From: Cyclobacteriaceae bacterium
Lineage (GTDB): Bacteria > Bacteroidota > Bacteroidia > Cytophagales > Cyclobacteriaceae
Reading direction: 5' to 3'
Assembly (NCBI GenBank): GCA_020436085.1
Contig: JAGQYM010000006.1
Coordinates: forward strand, 61,478-125,477
DNA length: 64,000 bases
Both the position numbers and the translations under genes were made by a program. Position 1 is the first letter of the stretch. Each line of letters starts with the position of its first letter. Positions 18,506 through 28,100 of this stretch are shown in pieces. Below the pieces are notes generated by a model. The model saw only the letters and a program-made list of their open reading frames with translations, was not told the DNA's origin and ran no database searches.

Positions 18506-19426
18506 TTACAACGATGCTTGTGTCTTCAGTGAATCACTCGCTACTTTTTCTTCTGCCTTCGGAACAAACAAGTCACCCTCAGGAGCCTTTCCGTTGGCAG
18601 GGTTTGATCCTTGTAAGGAAAGAACATAGCTCGCGACATTTTGCATTTTCTCCGGACTCAATGCGCCACCCCAGGCCACCATGTTAGTGTTTGGCACTCC
18701 ATTTTTCACCACTTTAAAAATGTCCTGAATTGATCCACCATGTTTCCAATATTGGTCAGTAAGGTTCGGGCCAATGTCGCCACCTCCATCAGGTCGATGG
18801 CATGAAGCACAAATATTGTTAAAGGTGGATTTACCATCGCTTAGCGCCACCGCATCGGTAACCAACTGCACTGTGGACTCGTCAATTTGTGCCCCAGGAT
18901 TAGCAGCCTGCAATTTGCGAACCTGCTCTTCTGCATACGCGACTTCATTATCATATTCCTGGATAGACAATGGAAGTGAATTGGTAACGTGGTAGGCAAT
19001 CATGTAGAAGACTGCCCAAATAATGGTTCCGTATAACAACCATTTCCACCAAGGTGGCAGGTGGTTATCCAATTCTCTGATGCCATCATAGTTATGGTCG
19101 AGCATAACGGTAGCCTCTTTCTCGATTGGTACGGCATCAGTTGTCCACTTATCAAATTTCGCCCAGAGGCTTGGCTCCTCTTTATATTCAATACCCAACT
19201 TCTCGGCCCTCTCCATGGCTGCATTTCGTGCCATATGCCGCAACACTTGAAGCATATATAAAGCAACTGCTATCACCAATAGAGATACTACAAACAGAAA
19301 ACCAGCCGTGATATAGAAAAGAATGAGTGGATCTTGTAGCAATGCCGATATGGAACCATTATTGTCTTGCGCGTAGCTTCCAATAGAAAGAAATGTTAAC
19401 ACGCCTGATATCATATACTTTTTCAT
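18506..19426 (-). CDS. ccoP: cbb3-type oxidase subunit III (CcoP), mono-haem
   Basis: The 306-residue protein has a cleavable-looking N-terminus, two membrane helices (about 32-62 and 126-147) and one c-type haem domain with CASCH at 206-210 and a likely axial methionine M239 in NTNMVAW. CcoP carries electrons to the oxidase core. Many proteobacterial CcoP proteins have two haem sites, but here only one CXXCH is present. The residues between the two helices contain an acidic, conserved PPWWKW segment before the second helix. The gene overlaps ccoQ by four bases. Confidence 0.93.
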   Translation of the reverse strand: MKKYMISGVLTFLSIGSYAQDNNGSISALLQDPLILFYITAGFLFVVSLLVIAVALYMLQVLRHMARNAAMERAEKLGIEYKEEPSLWAKFDKWTTDAVPIEKEATVMLDHNYDGIRELDNHLPPWWKWLLYGTIIWAVFYMIAYHVTNSLPLSIQEYDNEVAYAEEQVRKLQAANPGAQIDESTVQLVTDAVALSDGKSTFNNICASCHRPDGGGDIGPNLTDQYWKHGGSIQDIFKVVKNGVPNTNMVAWGGALSPEKMQNVASYVLSLQGSNPANGKAPEGDLFVPKAEEKVASDSLKTQASL

Positions 19427-19623
19427 AGCTGAGATTGTTTGTCCTGGTTTGTGTTAGGTGCAATGCCATCTTCAAACGGCTTGTTACTCATTTTGGCAAT
19501 GAAGGTGTTGTCAGACGTCATCACCCACCAAATCAGTATTAGAAAGAAAAGAAAGAAGATCACGAACGAAATCGTTGGCCAGATGGCGATGTTATCTATA
19601 CTTCTAAGAATATCCTTGTACAT
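19423..19623 (-). CDS. ccoQ: CcoQ/FixQ-like small subunit
   Basis: This 66-residue protein has a single membrane helix (IWPTISFVIFFLFFLILIWWV) and a short hydrophilic tail with NKPFEDG. It sits between ccoNO and ccoP, where FixQ/CcoQ is expected, and its stop overlaps the ccoP start in an ATGA. CcoQ stabilises the oxidase complex. The identification rests on size, topology and position more than on sequence. Confidence 0.8.
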   Translation of the reverse strand: MYKDILRSIDNIAIWPTISFVIFFLFFLILIWWVMTSDNTFIAKMSNKPFEDGIAPNTNQDKQSQL

Positions 19624-19641
19624 AATTTTCAGTCTTTAGGG

Positions 19642-21780
19642 TTAGTTACTCGCGTCTGCCACCTTGCTTGCTTTGATATCCACGCCCAGCCTTTGTAGAT
19701 AGGCAATCAATGCAACGATTTCCGTCTCCTTCACCGTTTCATAACCTTCCATCTTTAGATTCTCCACGATGCGTGAAGCTTGCTTGTCGAGGTCTTCATT
19801 CGCTGTTTCCTCATATCCTTCAGGATAAGGAACTCCGATCGTGCGCAAGGCTGCAATCTTTTTAGCTGTCTCCTCTTTGTCGATCATCTGTTCATACAGC
19901 CACGGGTAGGCTGGCATAATAGACCCATTCGAAACATCTCCAGGTGACAACATATGACGGTAGTGCCAGCTGTCTGCATACTTTGCTCCTACCCTATGAA
20001 GATCTGGACCGGTACGCTTCGATCCCCACAAGAACGGATGATCGTACACATATTCTCCTGCTTTAGAGTACTCTGCATTTGTTGGGTCATAGCGTTGTAC
20101 CTCTGATCTGAATGGTCTCACCATTTGTGAATGGCATCCAACGCAACCTTCACGGATGTAGATGTCGCGTCCGTGCAACTCCAGCGGGGTATAGGGCTTC
20201 ACACTGGTGATCGTTGGGATGTTGGACTTGATCAGGAACGTAGGGACCATCTCAATGATACCTCCAATGAGGATAGCAACAAATGCAAGTACAGTGAACA
20301 ATACCGGTTTGCTTTCCAAGACATGGTGCCAGTACCCACCTGTATGAGCAGCTTTCACCATTGGCGCTACTTCGGCTTCTTCGTTGGCAATGAATTTACC
20401 CGCGTAGGCTGTTTTCAAAAGATTGTAGGTCATGATGAAAACACCAGTCAAGTAAAGCGCGCCACCAATCGCGCGAAGCATATACATTGGCAAAATTTGA
20501 GTAGTGGTTTCCAGGAAGTTTTGATAGGTGATAAATCCATCAGGAGTGAATTCTTTCCACATCAGGCTCTGTACCACACCTGCGATATACATGGGCAGGG
20601 CATAGAACATAATACCAAGTGTTCCTATCCAAAAGTGCAGGTTAGCAAGTTTGGTTGAATATAGCTTCGTTCCCCACATCCGTGGAATCACCCAATACAG
20701 GATACCGAAGATCAGGAATCCATTCCAGCCTAAACCACCAACGTGAACGTGAGCAATAATCCAGTCTGTGAAGTGTGCTATCGCGTTTACATTCTTTAAT
20801 GAGAGCAGTGGACCCTCAAGAGTTGCCATACCGTAGGCGGTCACAGCTACTACCATGAATTTCAAAACTGGATCCTCGCGAACGCGATCCCATGCACCTC
20901 GAAGTGTAAGGAGACCATTCAGCATACCTCCCCATGATGGTGCTATCAACATGATAGAAAAGACGGTACCCAATGACTGAGCCCAATCGGGAAGTGAAGT
21001 GTAAAGGAGGTGATGGGGCCCTGCCCAGATGTAGATAAAAATCAAAGACCAGAAGTGTACGATCGACAATCGATACGAGTACACTGGTCGATTAGCGGCC
21101 TTCGGAAGAAAGTAGTACATCAAGCCGAGAAATGGCGTGGTGAGAAAAAACGCAACTGCATTGTGTCCATACCACCATTGCACTAATGCATCCTGTACGC
21201 CAGCATACCAGGAGTAGCTTTTGAAGAAGCTTACCGGCATTTCGAACGAGTTAACCACATGCAAAACAGCAACCGTGACAAACGTGGCGATGTAAAACCA
21301 AATAGCAACATACATGTGTTGCTCCCTCCTTCTCAAAATGGTGCCGATCATGTTCCAACCAAACACAACCCAGATGATCGTGATGGCGATGTCGATTGGC
21401 CATTCCAACTCTGCGTATTCTTTTGATGTAGTAAGTCCGAGCGGTAAGGTGATGGCTGCTGCCAGAATAATCAACTGCCAACCCCAGAAGTGGACCCAGC
21501 TCAAGGCATCACTAAACATTCTGGTTTTTAACAATCGTTGCATGCTGTAGTAAGTGCCAGCAAACATTGCATTGCCTACGAACGCGAAGATCACTGCATT
21601 GGTGTGCAATGGACGAATGCGACCAAAGGTTGTGTACTGCAGGTCAAAATTTAATATGGGGTAAAACAGCTGAATGGCTGCCAGCAAGCCCACTGTCATG
21701 CCAACGATCCCAAAGGCAACAGTGGCGATGATAAAGGCTTTGACAATCTTGTTGTCGTAGCTGATTTTTTCTAATTCCAT
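19642..21780 (-). CDS. ccoNO: Fused cbb3-type cytochrome c oxidase subunits I and II (CcoNO)
   Basis: This 712-residue protein joins the catalytic CcoN subunit (about 1-475) to the mono-haem CcoO subunit (about 480-712). CcoN histidine ligands are visible in HTNAVIF, WWYGHNAVAFF, GPHHLLYTS and HVHVGGLGWNG. The CcoO part has a membrane helix followed by CVGCH at 546-550 and a distal methionine region (NGSIMPAYPWL). The enzyme reduces oxygen to water with high affinity at the inner membrane. The fusion is characteristic of Bacteroidota. It is the first gene of the operon and has a promoter with Crp/Fnr-like sites upstream. Confidence 0.96.
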   Translation of the reverse strand: MELEKISYDNKIVKAFIIATVAFGIVGMTVGLLAAIQLFYPILNFDLQYTTFGRIRPLHTNAVIFAFVGNAMFAGTYYSMQRLLKTRMFSDALSWVHFWGWQLIILAAAITLPLGLTTSKEYAELEWPIDIAITIIWVVFGWNMIGTILRRREQHMYVAIWFYIATFVTVAVLHVVNSFEMPVSFFKSYSWYAGVQDALVQWWYGHNAVAFFLTTPFLGLMYYFLPKAANRPVYSYRLSIVHFWSLIFIYIWAGPHHLLYTSLPDWAQSLGTVFSIMLIAPSWGGMLNGLLTLRGAWDRVREDPVLKFMVVAVTAYGMATLEGPLLSLKNVNAIAHFTDWIIAHVHVGGLGWNGFLIFGILYWVIPRMWGTKLYSTKLANLHFWIGTLGIMFYALPMYIAGVVQSLMWKEFTPDGFITYQNFLETTTQILPMYMLRAIGGALYLTGVFIMTYNLLKTAYAGKFIANEEAEVAPMVKAAHTGGYWHHVLESKPVLFTVLAFVAILIGGIIEMVPTFLIKSNIPTITSVKPYTPLELHGRDIYIREGCVGCHSQMVRPFRSEVQRYDPTNAEYSKAGEYVYDHPFLWGSKRTGPDLHRVGAKYADSWHYRHMLSPGDVSNGSIMPAYPWLYEQMIDKEETAKKIAALRTIGVPYPEGYEETANEDLDKQASRIVENLKMEGYETVKETEIVALIAYLQRLGVDIKASKVADASN

Positions 21781-21812
21781 AGAGGTCAGGGTTTGTTGCG
21801 ATTTTCAGGAAT

Positions 21813-21820
21813 CAAAACTA
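21813..21820 (-). promoter_or_regulatory. Candidate -7 element of the ccoNO operon
   Basis: The minus strand reads TAGTTTTG, an exact TAnnTTTG match, 32 bases before the ccoNO start. No -33 TTTG is present at the usual distance. That fits an activator-dependent promoter. Confidence 0.55.
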
Positions 21821-21843
21821 GAGCCCTGCCCTGGTGCTAAATA

Positions 21844-21878
21844 TGACTGCCCTTAGTCAAAATGATGATTTTACTCAT
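21844..21878 (-). promoter_or_regulatory. Candidate Crp/Fnr-type operator region of ccoNO
   Basis: Two dyads lie here. TGACT-N6-AGTCA at 21844-21859 is a perfect 5-bp-arm repeat. ATGAT-TTTA-CTCAT at 21865-21878 matches the FNR-like pattern ATGAT-N4-ATCAT at nine of ten arm positions. The second dyad is centred 58.5 bp upstream of the downstream edge of the -7 element. That is the same distance as the distal site of the YceI-porin promoter. A half-site ATGAC at 21843-21847 lies where the proximal site would be. Confidence 0.45.
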
Positions 21879-21934
21879 ATTTTATTTAGAAAATTGACCG
21901 CCACTGGGGTATTTCAGGTTATTAGACACCTGCG

Positions 21935-21942
21935 TAGCTTTC
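21935..21942 (+). promoter_or_regulatory. Weak candidate -7 element for the membrane protein gene at 21970
   Basis: TAGCTTTC differs from TAnnTTTG only in the last base and lies 27 bases before the start. It is the only such element in the gap on this strand. Confidence 0.3.
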
Positions 21943-21969
21943 AAATTCGATTTACCACAACTCCCTCGC

Positions 21970-22434
21970 ATGAATAAAGAGACTCTTAAGCTAATTCTAA
22001 AAGCAGGAATGATAACTGGCACACTTGACGGGCTTTCTGCGTCAATTCAATATGTCATCGTAACCGGCAACAACCCAATTCTTGTTTTTCAATACATATC
22101 AAGTGCTGTTTTTGGTCAGGATGCCTTTAGCAGTGCAGTTACTTACGGACCTCTCGGTATTCTTTTTCATTATATCATCGCCACGGGCTGGTCAGCGCTC
22201 TTCATAATCGCCTATCCCAGACTGCCCTTACTAAGGGGCAACGTGGCTGTGACGGCCGTGATCTATGGCGTATTCGTATGGTGTATGATGAATTTGGTGA
22301 TTGTGCCGATGACTAGAATTCCGTCAAGACCATTTAACCTCACAAGTGCAGCCATCGCTGCAGGGATCCTCATTGTGGCGATTGGTCTGCCACTCGCTGT
22401 ACTATCGAAGAAAAATATTAGCCGGGGAGAGTAG
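21970..22434 (+). CDS. Four-helix membrane protein of unknown function
   Basis: This 154-residue protein has four predicted membrane helices. It begins with a short Lys-rich stretch (MNKETLKLILKAG), followed by GTLDGLSASIQY with an Asp inside the first helix, and IPSRPFNL before the last helix. Topology and the small GxxDG motif resemble YagU/DUF1440-like proteins, but I cannot assign it firmly. It is divergent from ccoNO and shares the gap that holds the Crp/Fnr-like sites, so it may respond to the same regulator. Confidence 0.75.
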   Translation: MNKETLKLILKAGMITGTLDGLSASIQYVIVTGNNPILVFQYISSAVFGQDAFSSAVTYGPLGILFHYIIATGWSALFIIAYPRLPLLRGNVAVTAVIYGVFVWCMMNLVIVPMTRIPSRPFNLTSAAIAAGILIVAIGLPLAVLSKKNISRGE

Positions 22435-22476
22435 CGGAGGCTAGCAGACTATCCGTCCTTTTAATTCTATTTTTCC

Positions 22477-22484
22477 TAGCTTTA
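22477..22484 (+). promoter_or_regulatory. Weak candidate -7 element for the LytM-like gene
   Basis: TAGCTTTA differs from TAnnTTTG in the final base. It lies 18 bases before the start at 22503, giving a very short leader. Confidence 0.3.
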
Positions 22485-22502
22485 GGGAAATTGTAATCCC
22501 CT

Positions 22503-23369
22503 ATGATAAAAAAACTCCCCGTGGTACTTTTGATGGCCTGGCCTTACTTTTCTCAAGCTCAAGGGTTCAAAGAGGCACAGATAAGCTTATCTGGCTCATT
22601 TGCAAAACCACTTGAAATTGAAGCAATAAACAAAGGGCAGGAAATTGATTTCTTTTGTGTCAATAAATCATTCTTTCCGTACCAGCTTGAGATTATTTTT
22701 AGCGGAGTTCAGAACCTTAATGGCCCACGCTCGCAGAAGAGCACGGTTATGCCGGGCAGGCAACGATTGCTTTCGTTACAAATTCAGGATCCTAATACTC
22801 CTCATACTTATGAGTATAGCTTTGGTTATGCAATGGGTAGCCCCAAGGCAAATCCAGATTTATCTTACCCTTATTTAGTTCCAGCATCTCAAGGAGCTGA
22901 AGCTCGAATAAACGAGAGTTATAACAATCAACTCCTTTTAAATCCTAAGGATTACATCGTAGCTATGAGGCGTGGTGTCGTTACGTCAACTCCGGATGTT
23001 AAGGGAGAATCCGATCGCCTCTTCAATGGTGCTTTCGAGGTGCTTCACGAGGACGGAACCGTTGCCGTTTATAAAACTGTCGCTTCCAACACCACACAAC
23101 TAGTAAAGTCTGGTGACAAGATTTATCCAGGTCAGCCTATTGGGCAAAGCCAGGGTGGTGGCATATTAACCTACAATGTTTACATTTTGCTGGGGCAGGG
23201 TCGGGCAAAAAGTTTTGATCACAATGTTGTAGTGAGCAGTGACGGCTTGACGCGGCTCGCTGCCTTCAAAGGATGTAAAGTTGAGCATCCTGCTACCGTG
23301 ATTGAAAAAGAACTCTCAAAAAAAGAGATCAAGAAATTTAGAGATGGATCCTTATTCAAGCAAAACTGA
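22503..23369 (+). CDS. Exported degenerate LytM/M23-like protein
   Basis: The 288-residue protein has a signal peptide (MIKKLPVVLLMAWPYFSQAQ). Its C-terminal half follows the M23/LytM layout: RRGVVTS, FEVLHEDGTVAVYKTV (aligned to the H-x-DG-x-x-x-Y-H-L segment) and LVKSGDKIYPGQPIGQS. The catalytic His-x-His near the end is absent, and the Y-x-H-L histidine is replaced by VYKTV. The family's zinc site is therefore incomplete, and it is unlikely to be an active endopeptidase. It could act as an activator or scaffold like other degenerate LytM factors. No partner gene is adjacent. Confidence 0.6.
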   Translation: MIKKLPVVLLMAWPYFSQAQGFKEAQISLSGSFAKPLEIEAINKGQEIDFFCVNKSFFPYQLEIIFSGVQNLNGPRSQKSTVMPGRQRLLSLQIQDPNTPHTYEYSFGYAMGSPKANPDLSYPYLVPASQGAEARINESYNNQLLLNPKDYIVAMRRGVVTSTPDVKGESDRLFNGAFEVLHEDGTVAVYKTVASNTTQLVKSGDKIYPGQPIGQSQGGGILTYNVYILLGQGRAKSFDHNVVVSSDGLTRLAAFKGCKVEHPATVIEKELSKKEIKKFRDGSLFKQN

Positions 23370-23397
23370 AGCTTGAACTACGCTGCAAGCTAAACAC

Positions 23398-24279
23398 TCA
23401 ATTATACACTCTGTTCCCAGGGCTACGGGCATGAAACTGAAGGAAGTGTTCCAACACCTCCTCTGGCACCTCTACATGTGGATAATGCCCGGCTTCATCT
23501 AAGAAAACCACATCCGGATTTTCAACCAACTCTGTAAAACGTTTTGCTGCATGATAGCCTGAAACTGGATCAAGAACTCCATTGATGAGACGCATTGGCA
23601 CTATGTCTTGTTCAAGTGGCGACACCCAGCGCGAACGATATGACTCTCTTTCCCGCAGGTAGTTCAAAAGTAAGGGCATCATCTTCAGGCCGTCTTCTTC
23701 GCAAAGCAACTCCCACGATTGGTCGATGAAATCATCTGAAGGCGGATGAAGTGGGCTGAAAATATTTTTCATGTTCGGCTTAAATGTCCGCTTGGTAGAA
23801 AATTTAAGTATCAGAGGAGCGAGCCTTGTGAGCAGTAATACTTGTATAAGTCGTGGTCGGTGCGTTTCAGGAAAGAGGCCTCCATTCAAAAAAACACATG
23901 ATAGCCACTTAACCTGAGACGATCCTTCTGTTTGCCGGGCCAGCAATTCCTGTGCTACTGTATCACCTAGATCATGTACGAATAAATGGGCCTCGCCAAT
24001 GTTCAGCTTGTGAAGAAGATTTTCTACCATGTCTGCCTGAAGTGCAACAGTCATCGTCTGTTGCGGCTTGGAGGATCGACCCAAGCCAATCAAATCAGGT
24101 GCAATGCAGTCAAATTTTTTTATTAGTCCACTCCAAACGGGAGAGAAATCCCATGATGATGTTGGGAAGCCATGAAGACATACAAGCGCAGGGCCGACCC
24201 CGTCACGTTTATAAAATACTTTGTATTGCGACAACTCAAGCTGCCGACCGGTTCGGTACCACTCCTCACAACTCATCAA
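23398..24279 (-). CDS. Alpha/beta hydrolase with Asp nucleophile (haloalkane dehalogenase/epoxide hydrolase-like)
   Basis: This 293-residue protein has the oxyanion motif HGFPTSSWDF (about 36-45), a nucleophile elbow VHDLGD with the nucleophile position occupied by D103, and a catalytic His in DEAGHYPHVEVPEEV near the C-terminus. An Asp nucleophile points to the haloalkane dehalogenase or epoxide hydrolase branch and not to esterases. The substrate is not predictable. It is the last gene of a three-gene run with the DUF1080 lipoprotein (4-base gap) and the VPS10/BNR protein. Confidence 0.82.
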   Translation of the reverse strand: MMSCEEWYRTGRQLELSQYKVFYKRDGVGPALVCLHGFPTSSWDFSPVWSGLIKKFDCIAPDLIGLGRSSKPQQTMTVALQADMVENLLHKLNIGEAHLFVHDLGDTVAQELLARQTEGSSQVKWLSCVFLNGGLFPETHRPRLIQVLLLTRLAPLILKFSTKRTFKPNMKNIFSPLHPPSDDFIDQSWELLCEEDGLKMMPLLLNYLRERESYRSRWVSPLEQDIVPMRLINGVLDPVSGYHAAKRFTELVENPDVVFLDEAGHYPHVEVPEEVLEHFLQFHARSPGNRVYN

Positions 24280-24283
24280 TCTT

Positions 24284-25150
24284 TCACTTGATTTTTGGCA
24301 ACTCGGTTAAGGGTTGGATTCTGATGTTGCGATAGAATATTTCAGCTGCTTCTGATTGAAGCTCTAACCGGCCTTTTGTTAAAGGGGTTTCAATGCCATC
24401 ATTATCTATGCGAGAGTTTTTCAACATCATATTGAGTTTTCCATTTATCAGATGAAGGCTCGTCCCGTTATACGCATAGAGATCAATTACGTTCCACTCG
24501 CCATTTGGATTCTCTCCATCCGGATTCTTTTTACAATATCTTCCTGCGTCACTGTGGCGACTGAAAGTCCTGGGTTCTCCTCCCATATCAAATTGAAAAA
24601 CACTGTCAGGATTCATTGTCGAAGAAATGTCCGCCAGTGCCCCAGCTACTCCCCAATAGTCTCCGCAATCTCCTTCCTGAATCTGCAGTTCTTGCGCTCT
24701 CAGCCAAAACCCATCACCGTCTCCATGATTTCCAACTGCATAATACAACACGCCACTATCGCGCTTGTCACTGTCGCTTCCTCTTGGAAACCATTTCTTC
24801 TCGCCCCACTTAAATTCAAGTTGCAGATGGAAGTTCTCGAACTCTTTTTTTGTGGATATTCCACCAAAGTATTGTCCAGAAATTCTCATTACGCGCTCTC
24901 CTTCCAAGTCGACTATGGAAAAAACGTTGGCGGTGTCATTATTCAAACCGATTGCCGGAAGTTTTCTCACACTATCCCATGAAATTCCTGGCTTGAATTC
25001 TGCCCCCAAATAGGTTTCCCAGTTTGAAAGATCTGTTCCGTCAAACAAATTTTCCCAGCCGTCATCTTCTTGTTTTTGCGATGTACACCCAGCAACAACT
25101 ATTGCTGAGATTAGCGCTACGGTGAATACCTTCCGTTTATGATAAGTCAT
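24284..25150 (-). CDS. DUF1080 (3-keto-disaccharide hydrolase-like) lipoprotein
   Basis: The 288-residue protein begins with a lipoprotein signal (VALISAIVVAGC, lipid-modified Cys near residue 22). It carries the DUF1080 fold signature: WENLFDGTDLSNWETYLG, a central NFHLQLEFKWGEKKW and SGVLYYAVG, and C-terminal GRLELQSEAAEIFYRNIRI. The domain is a concanavalin-like sandwich, and some members hydrolyse 3-keto-glycosides. It is 12 bases after the VPS10/BNR gene, so the two are probably cotranscribed. A role in extracellular carbohydrate use is inference. Confidence 0.88.
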   Translation of the reverse strand: MTYHKRKVFTVALISAIVVAGCTSQKQEDDGWENLFDGTDLSNWETYLGAEFKPGISWDSVRKLPAIGLNNDTANVFSIVDLEGERVMRISGQYFGGISTKKEFENFHLQLEFKWGEKKWFPRGSDSDKRDSGVLYYAVGNHGDGDGFWLRAQELQIQEGDCGDYWGVAGALADISSTMNPDSVFQFDMGGEPRTFSRHSDAGRYCKKNPDGENPNGEWNVIDLYAYNGTSLHLINGKLNMMLKNSRIDNDGIETPLTKGRLELQSEAAEIFYRNIRIQPLTELPKIK

Positions 25151-25162
25151 GTCCCCTTTTCT

Positions 25163-28100
25163 TTACTTCGGCATTACAATCGCGCCAATACCATTATCCT
25201 GAAGCTTTTTTGTAAATGTTGAAAAGTCGCCTTTCAAAAGTTGATCATACGCGCTCTGCTGTGTTGTCAACTCTCCTTTTAGCTTGGTATAGACTTCATT
25301 GTGCGGATCAGACGGTCTAAAATCTGCAGTAGCGGCTGTTGCCCCGAGGTAGTTGAACTTTTCTCCTAACATTGCTGGCCAACGCACCGCGTCCTGTCCC
25401 GTACCTGTGACTTTCAACTGAACGAGCTTCCCTTCTATTGTTGCAAATTTCTTACTCATCTCATTTACCTCCTTTGCAAGGTCCTTCTTTTTCTGTGTGT
25501 TTAAGACGGCACTAAGATCGATCAACTGCTGTCTTATTGACTCAATGTTATTGATCATGTCGGCAATGATGTTCATGTCTTTCGTCACCTTGACAACAAA
25601 ATCAGTCTGCAATTTTATATCGTCAAGCGTGCCCTCCGAGTGCGGATCCTTGATAATGGTGATCGGAGCTTTAAAGTTTTGGCCGCCTGCCACAAGATGA
25701 ACTGTGTATGTTCCCGGAGGCACGAGATAAGTTAATGGTCCATAGTTCGGATTCGTTCTGCTTCTGTTTTTATCCATTGGAAACCAATCGGCTCCTTCCG
25801 GAGGTGTACGCATCGTGACCGTCTTTGTCGGGTTACTTTGCAAATTCCACCACACTCTATTAATCCCAGGTTTTGCTTTGCCTTCAATTGTTCTCACGGT
25901 ATCTCCAGCTGCGCTCGTAATGTGAATTTTAACGCTGTCCATTTCAGAGGCTGACCAATAATTTAGCGAGGCGCCATAAGGTGGGTCCTGACCAGAAGAT
26001 GCTTCAGGGAAAAATTGCATCGTGCTTGTAATTCCCTGGAATCTGTAAGCATTTTTTGGATTAAACAGTGTCAGTTTTGCATTGGTGTCCTTTATTTGTT
26101 GCAAAGGTGAAATATCATCGAGGATCCAAATTCCACGTCCATAAGTGCCTACGACCAAGTCGTTAAAATGTTCTGGGATATCCAGCCAATACATTGGAGT
26201 AGCGGGAAGATTGGACATGAAAGTTTGCCAGTTCTCTCCGTCATCAAATGAGATGTAAAGTTTGGTCTCGGTTCCAAGAAACACCAAGCCTTTCCTTACG
26301 GGATCTTCTTTCACCATTCGGCAGTAATTCAGATTGCCACCTTCAATGCCTTTTGTGATTTTCTTCCAGGTCTTCCCAAAATTTTCTGTCTTGTACACGT
26401 AGGGTTGAAAGTTTCCAACTTCATGTCCCTCCACAGTTAAATATGCCTTTCCTTCTGCCCACCTGGAGGCTTCTATATTTCTAACGGTGCTTAGCGCAGG
26501 AAACTCCGGAATATTTTTAGTGACATTGGTCCATGTCTTTCCTCCATCCTGGCTCACTTGCACTTGTCCATCATTTGTTCCTGCCCAAAACACGCCCTGC
26601 TTCACAGGTGACTCGTCAAAGGCGTAAATCACATTAGCATACTCGACACCGATATTATCTGGAGTAAGTCCACCTGATTTTGTTTGTTTGCTCTTATCAT
26701 TTAATGTCAAATCGGGACTGATCACCTCCCACGTTTGTCCTCCATTTGTAGTTCTATGTACCACCTGGCTTGCTACGTACACGGTGTTGTGATCGTGTGG
26801 GGAAACGAGCAGTGGGAATGTCCACTGAAAACGATATTTAACTTCACCGGCTGAGTAACCCACTGTTGTTTCCGGCCAAACTTCTACGTGCCGAAATTGA
26901 CGTGTCTTCTCGTTGTATCGGGTAACTACACCTCCCAATGCTCCAGAACCTGATGCACTTGACCACACTACGTCTGGATCTTTTGGATCGGGTGTGGCGA
27001 AACCACTTTCTCCTCCTCCCACGTCATGCCACATCCCGGTGGGGATCACTCCATTTCCAAAAAATGATTGAACGCGAGTTCGACTGGGACCTCGCATGGC
27101 GGGTCCGTCCTGCCTGTTAGTTAGCACGTTGTACGGAATGTTTGTATCAGTGGTGACATGATAAAGCTGAGCAACCGGCAATTGAATTCGCAACCAACTT
27201 TGAGCTCTGTTTTCTGAAATAGAGACGCCACCATCACCTGCTACGATCATTCTATCACCATCCATTGGATCGATCCACACATCGTGATGATCCCAGTTGG
27301 GTTGTGCGGGAAAGTTAACCGGCTCGAGCGTTCGCCCTCCGTCTATGCTATAGTGAAATGACGCGGTGACAAAATAAATCTCATTGGGATTATCAGTAGA
27401 AGCTGTGCAGCGTGTGTAGTACGCTTGTCGGCCAGTCATGTTACGATCATGACTTACAAGTTTCCAGCTTTTTCCTTTGTCTTCTGATCGCCAAAGCTCA
27501 CCGCTTTCGGGTTTCTCTCCCATAGCTTCTACCCCATCACCTGTTTCGATCAATGCGTAAACTTTATTTGGATCAGCAGGCGTCATTGACAGCGCAATTT
27601 TTCCAACTGGTCCTTCAGGTAGTCCATTACCCTTGAGTTTAGTCCACGTTTCTCCTCCGTCTTTTGACATATGCAGTCCACTACCGGGACCTCCACTGGT
27701 TCTATTCCACGTTCTGAGTGACAATTGCCACATGCCTGCAAAAATGATTCTTGGGTTGGAAGGGTCCATCACCAAGTCTGAAGCTCCGGTGTTCTCATCA
27801 ACAAAAAGAACTTGCTTCCATGACTTACCCCCATCTATTGATTTATATACTCCTCTTTCTTTTTGAGGTGCATAACCATGGCCAACTGCTCCGACATAGA
27901 CTGTATTGGGATCGGTGGGGTCGATCAGTATTCTTGATATCCTTCCTGTATTGTCCAATCCAACATGATTCCATGTCTCACCTCCATCAGTCGATTTCCA
28001 CACGCCATTACCGATTGAAACATTTGATCTGATGAATGGCTCTCCGGTTCCCGCATAAATAACATTATAGTCAGATGGAGCAACAGCCAACGCACCAACG

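Noticed and set aside
20131-20658. A 175-codon plus-strand open frame inside ccoNO
   Set aside because: The conserved CcoN/CcoO residues lie on the minus strand. The plus-strand product is composed of antisense His/Trp-rich sequence.
24452-24982. A 176-codon plus-strand open frame inside the DUF1080 gene
   Set aside because: The minus-strand lipoprotein matches a family and has a lipobox. The plus frame has neither a signal nor recognisable motifs.
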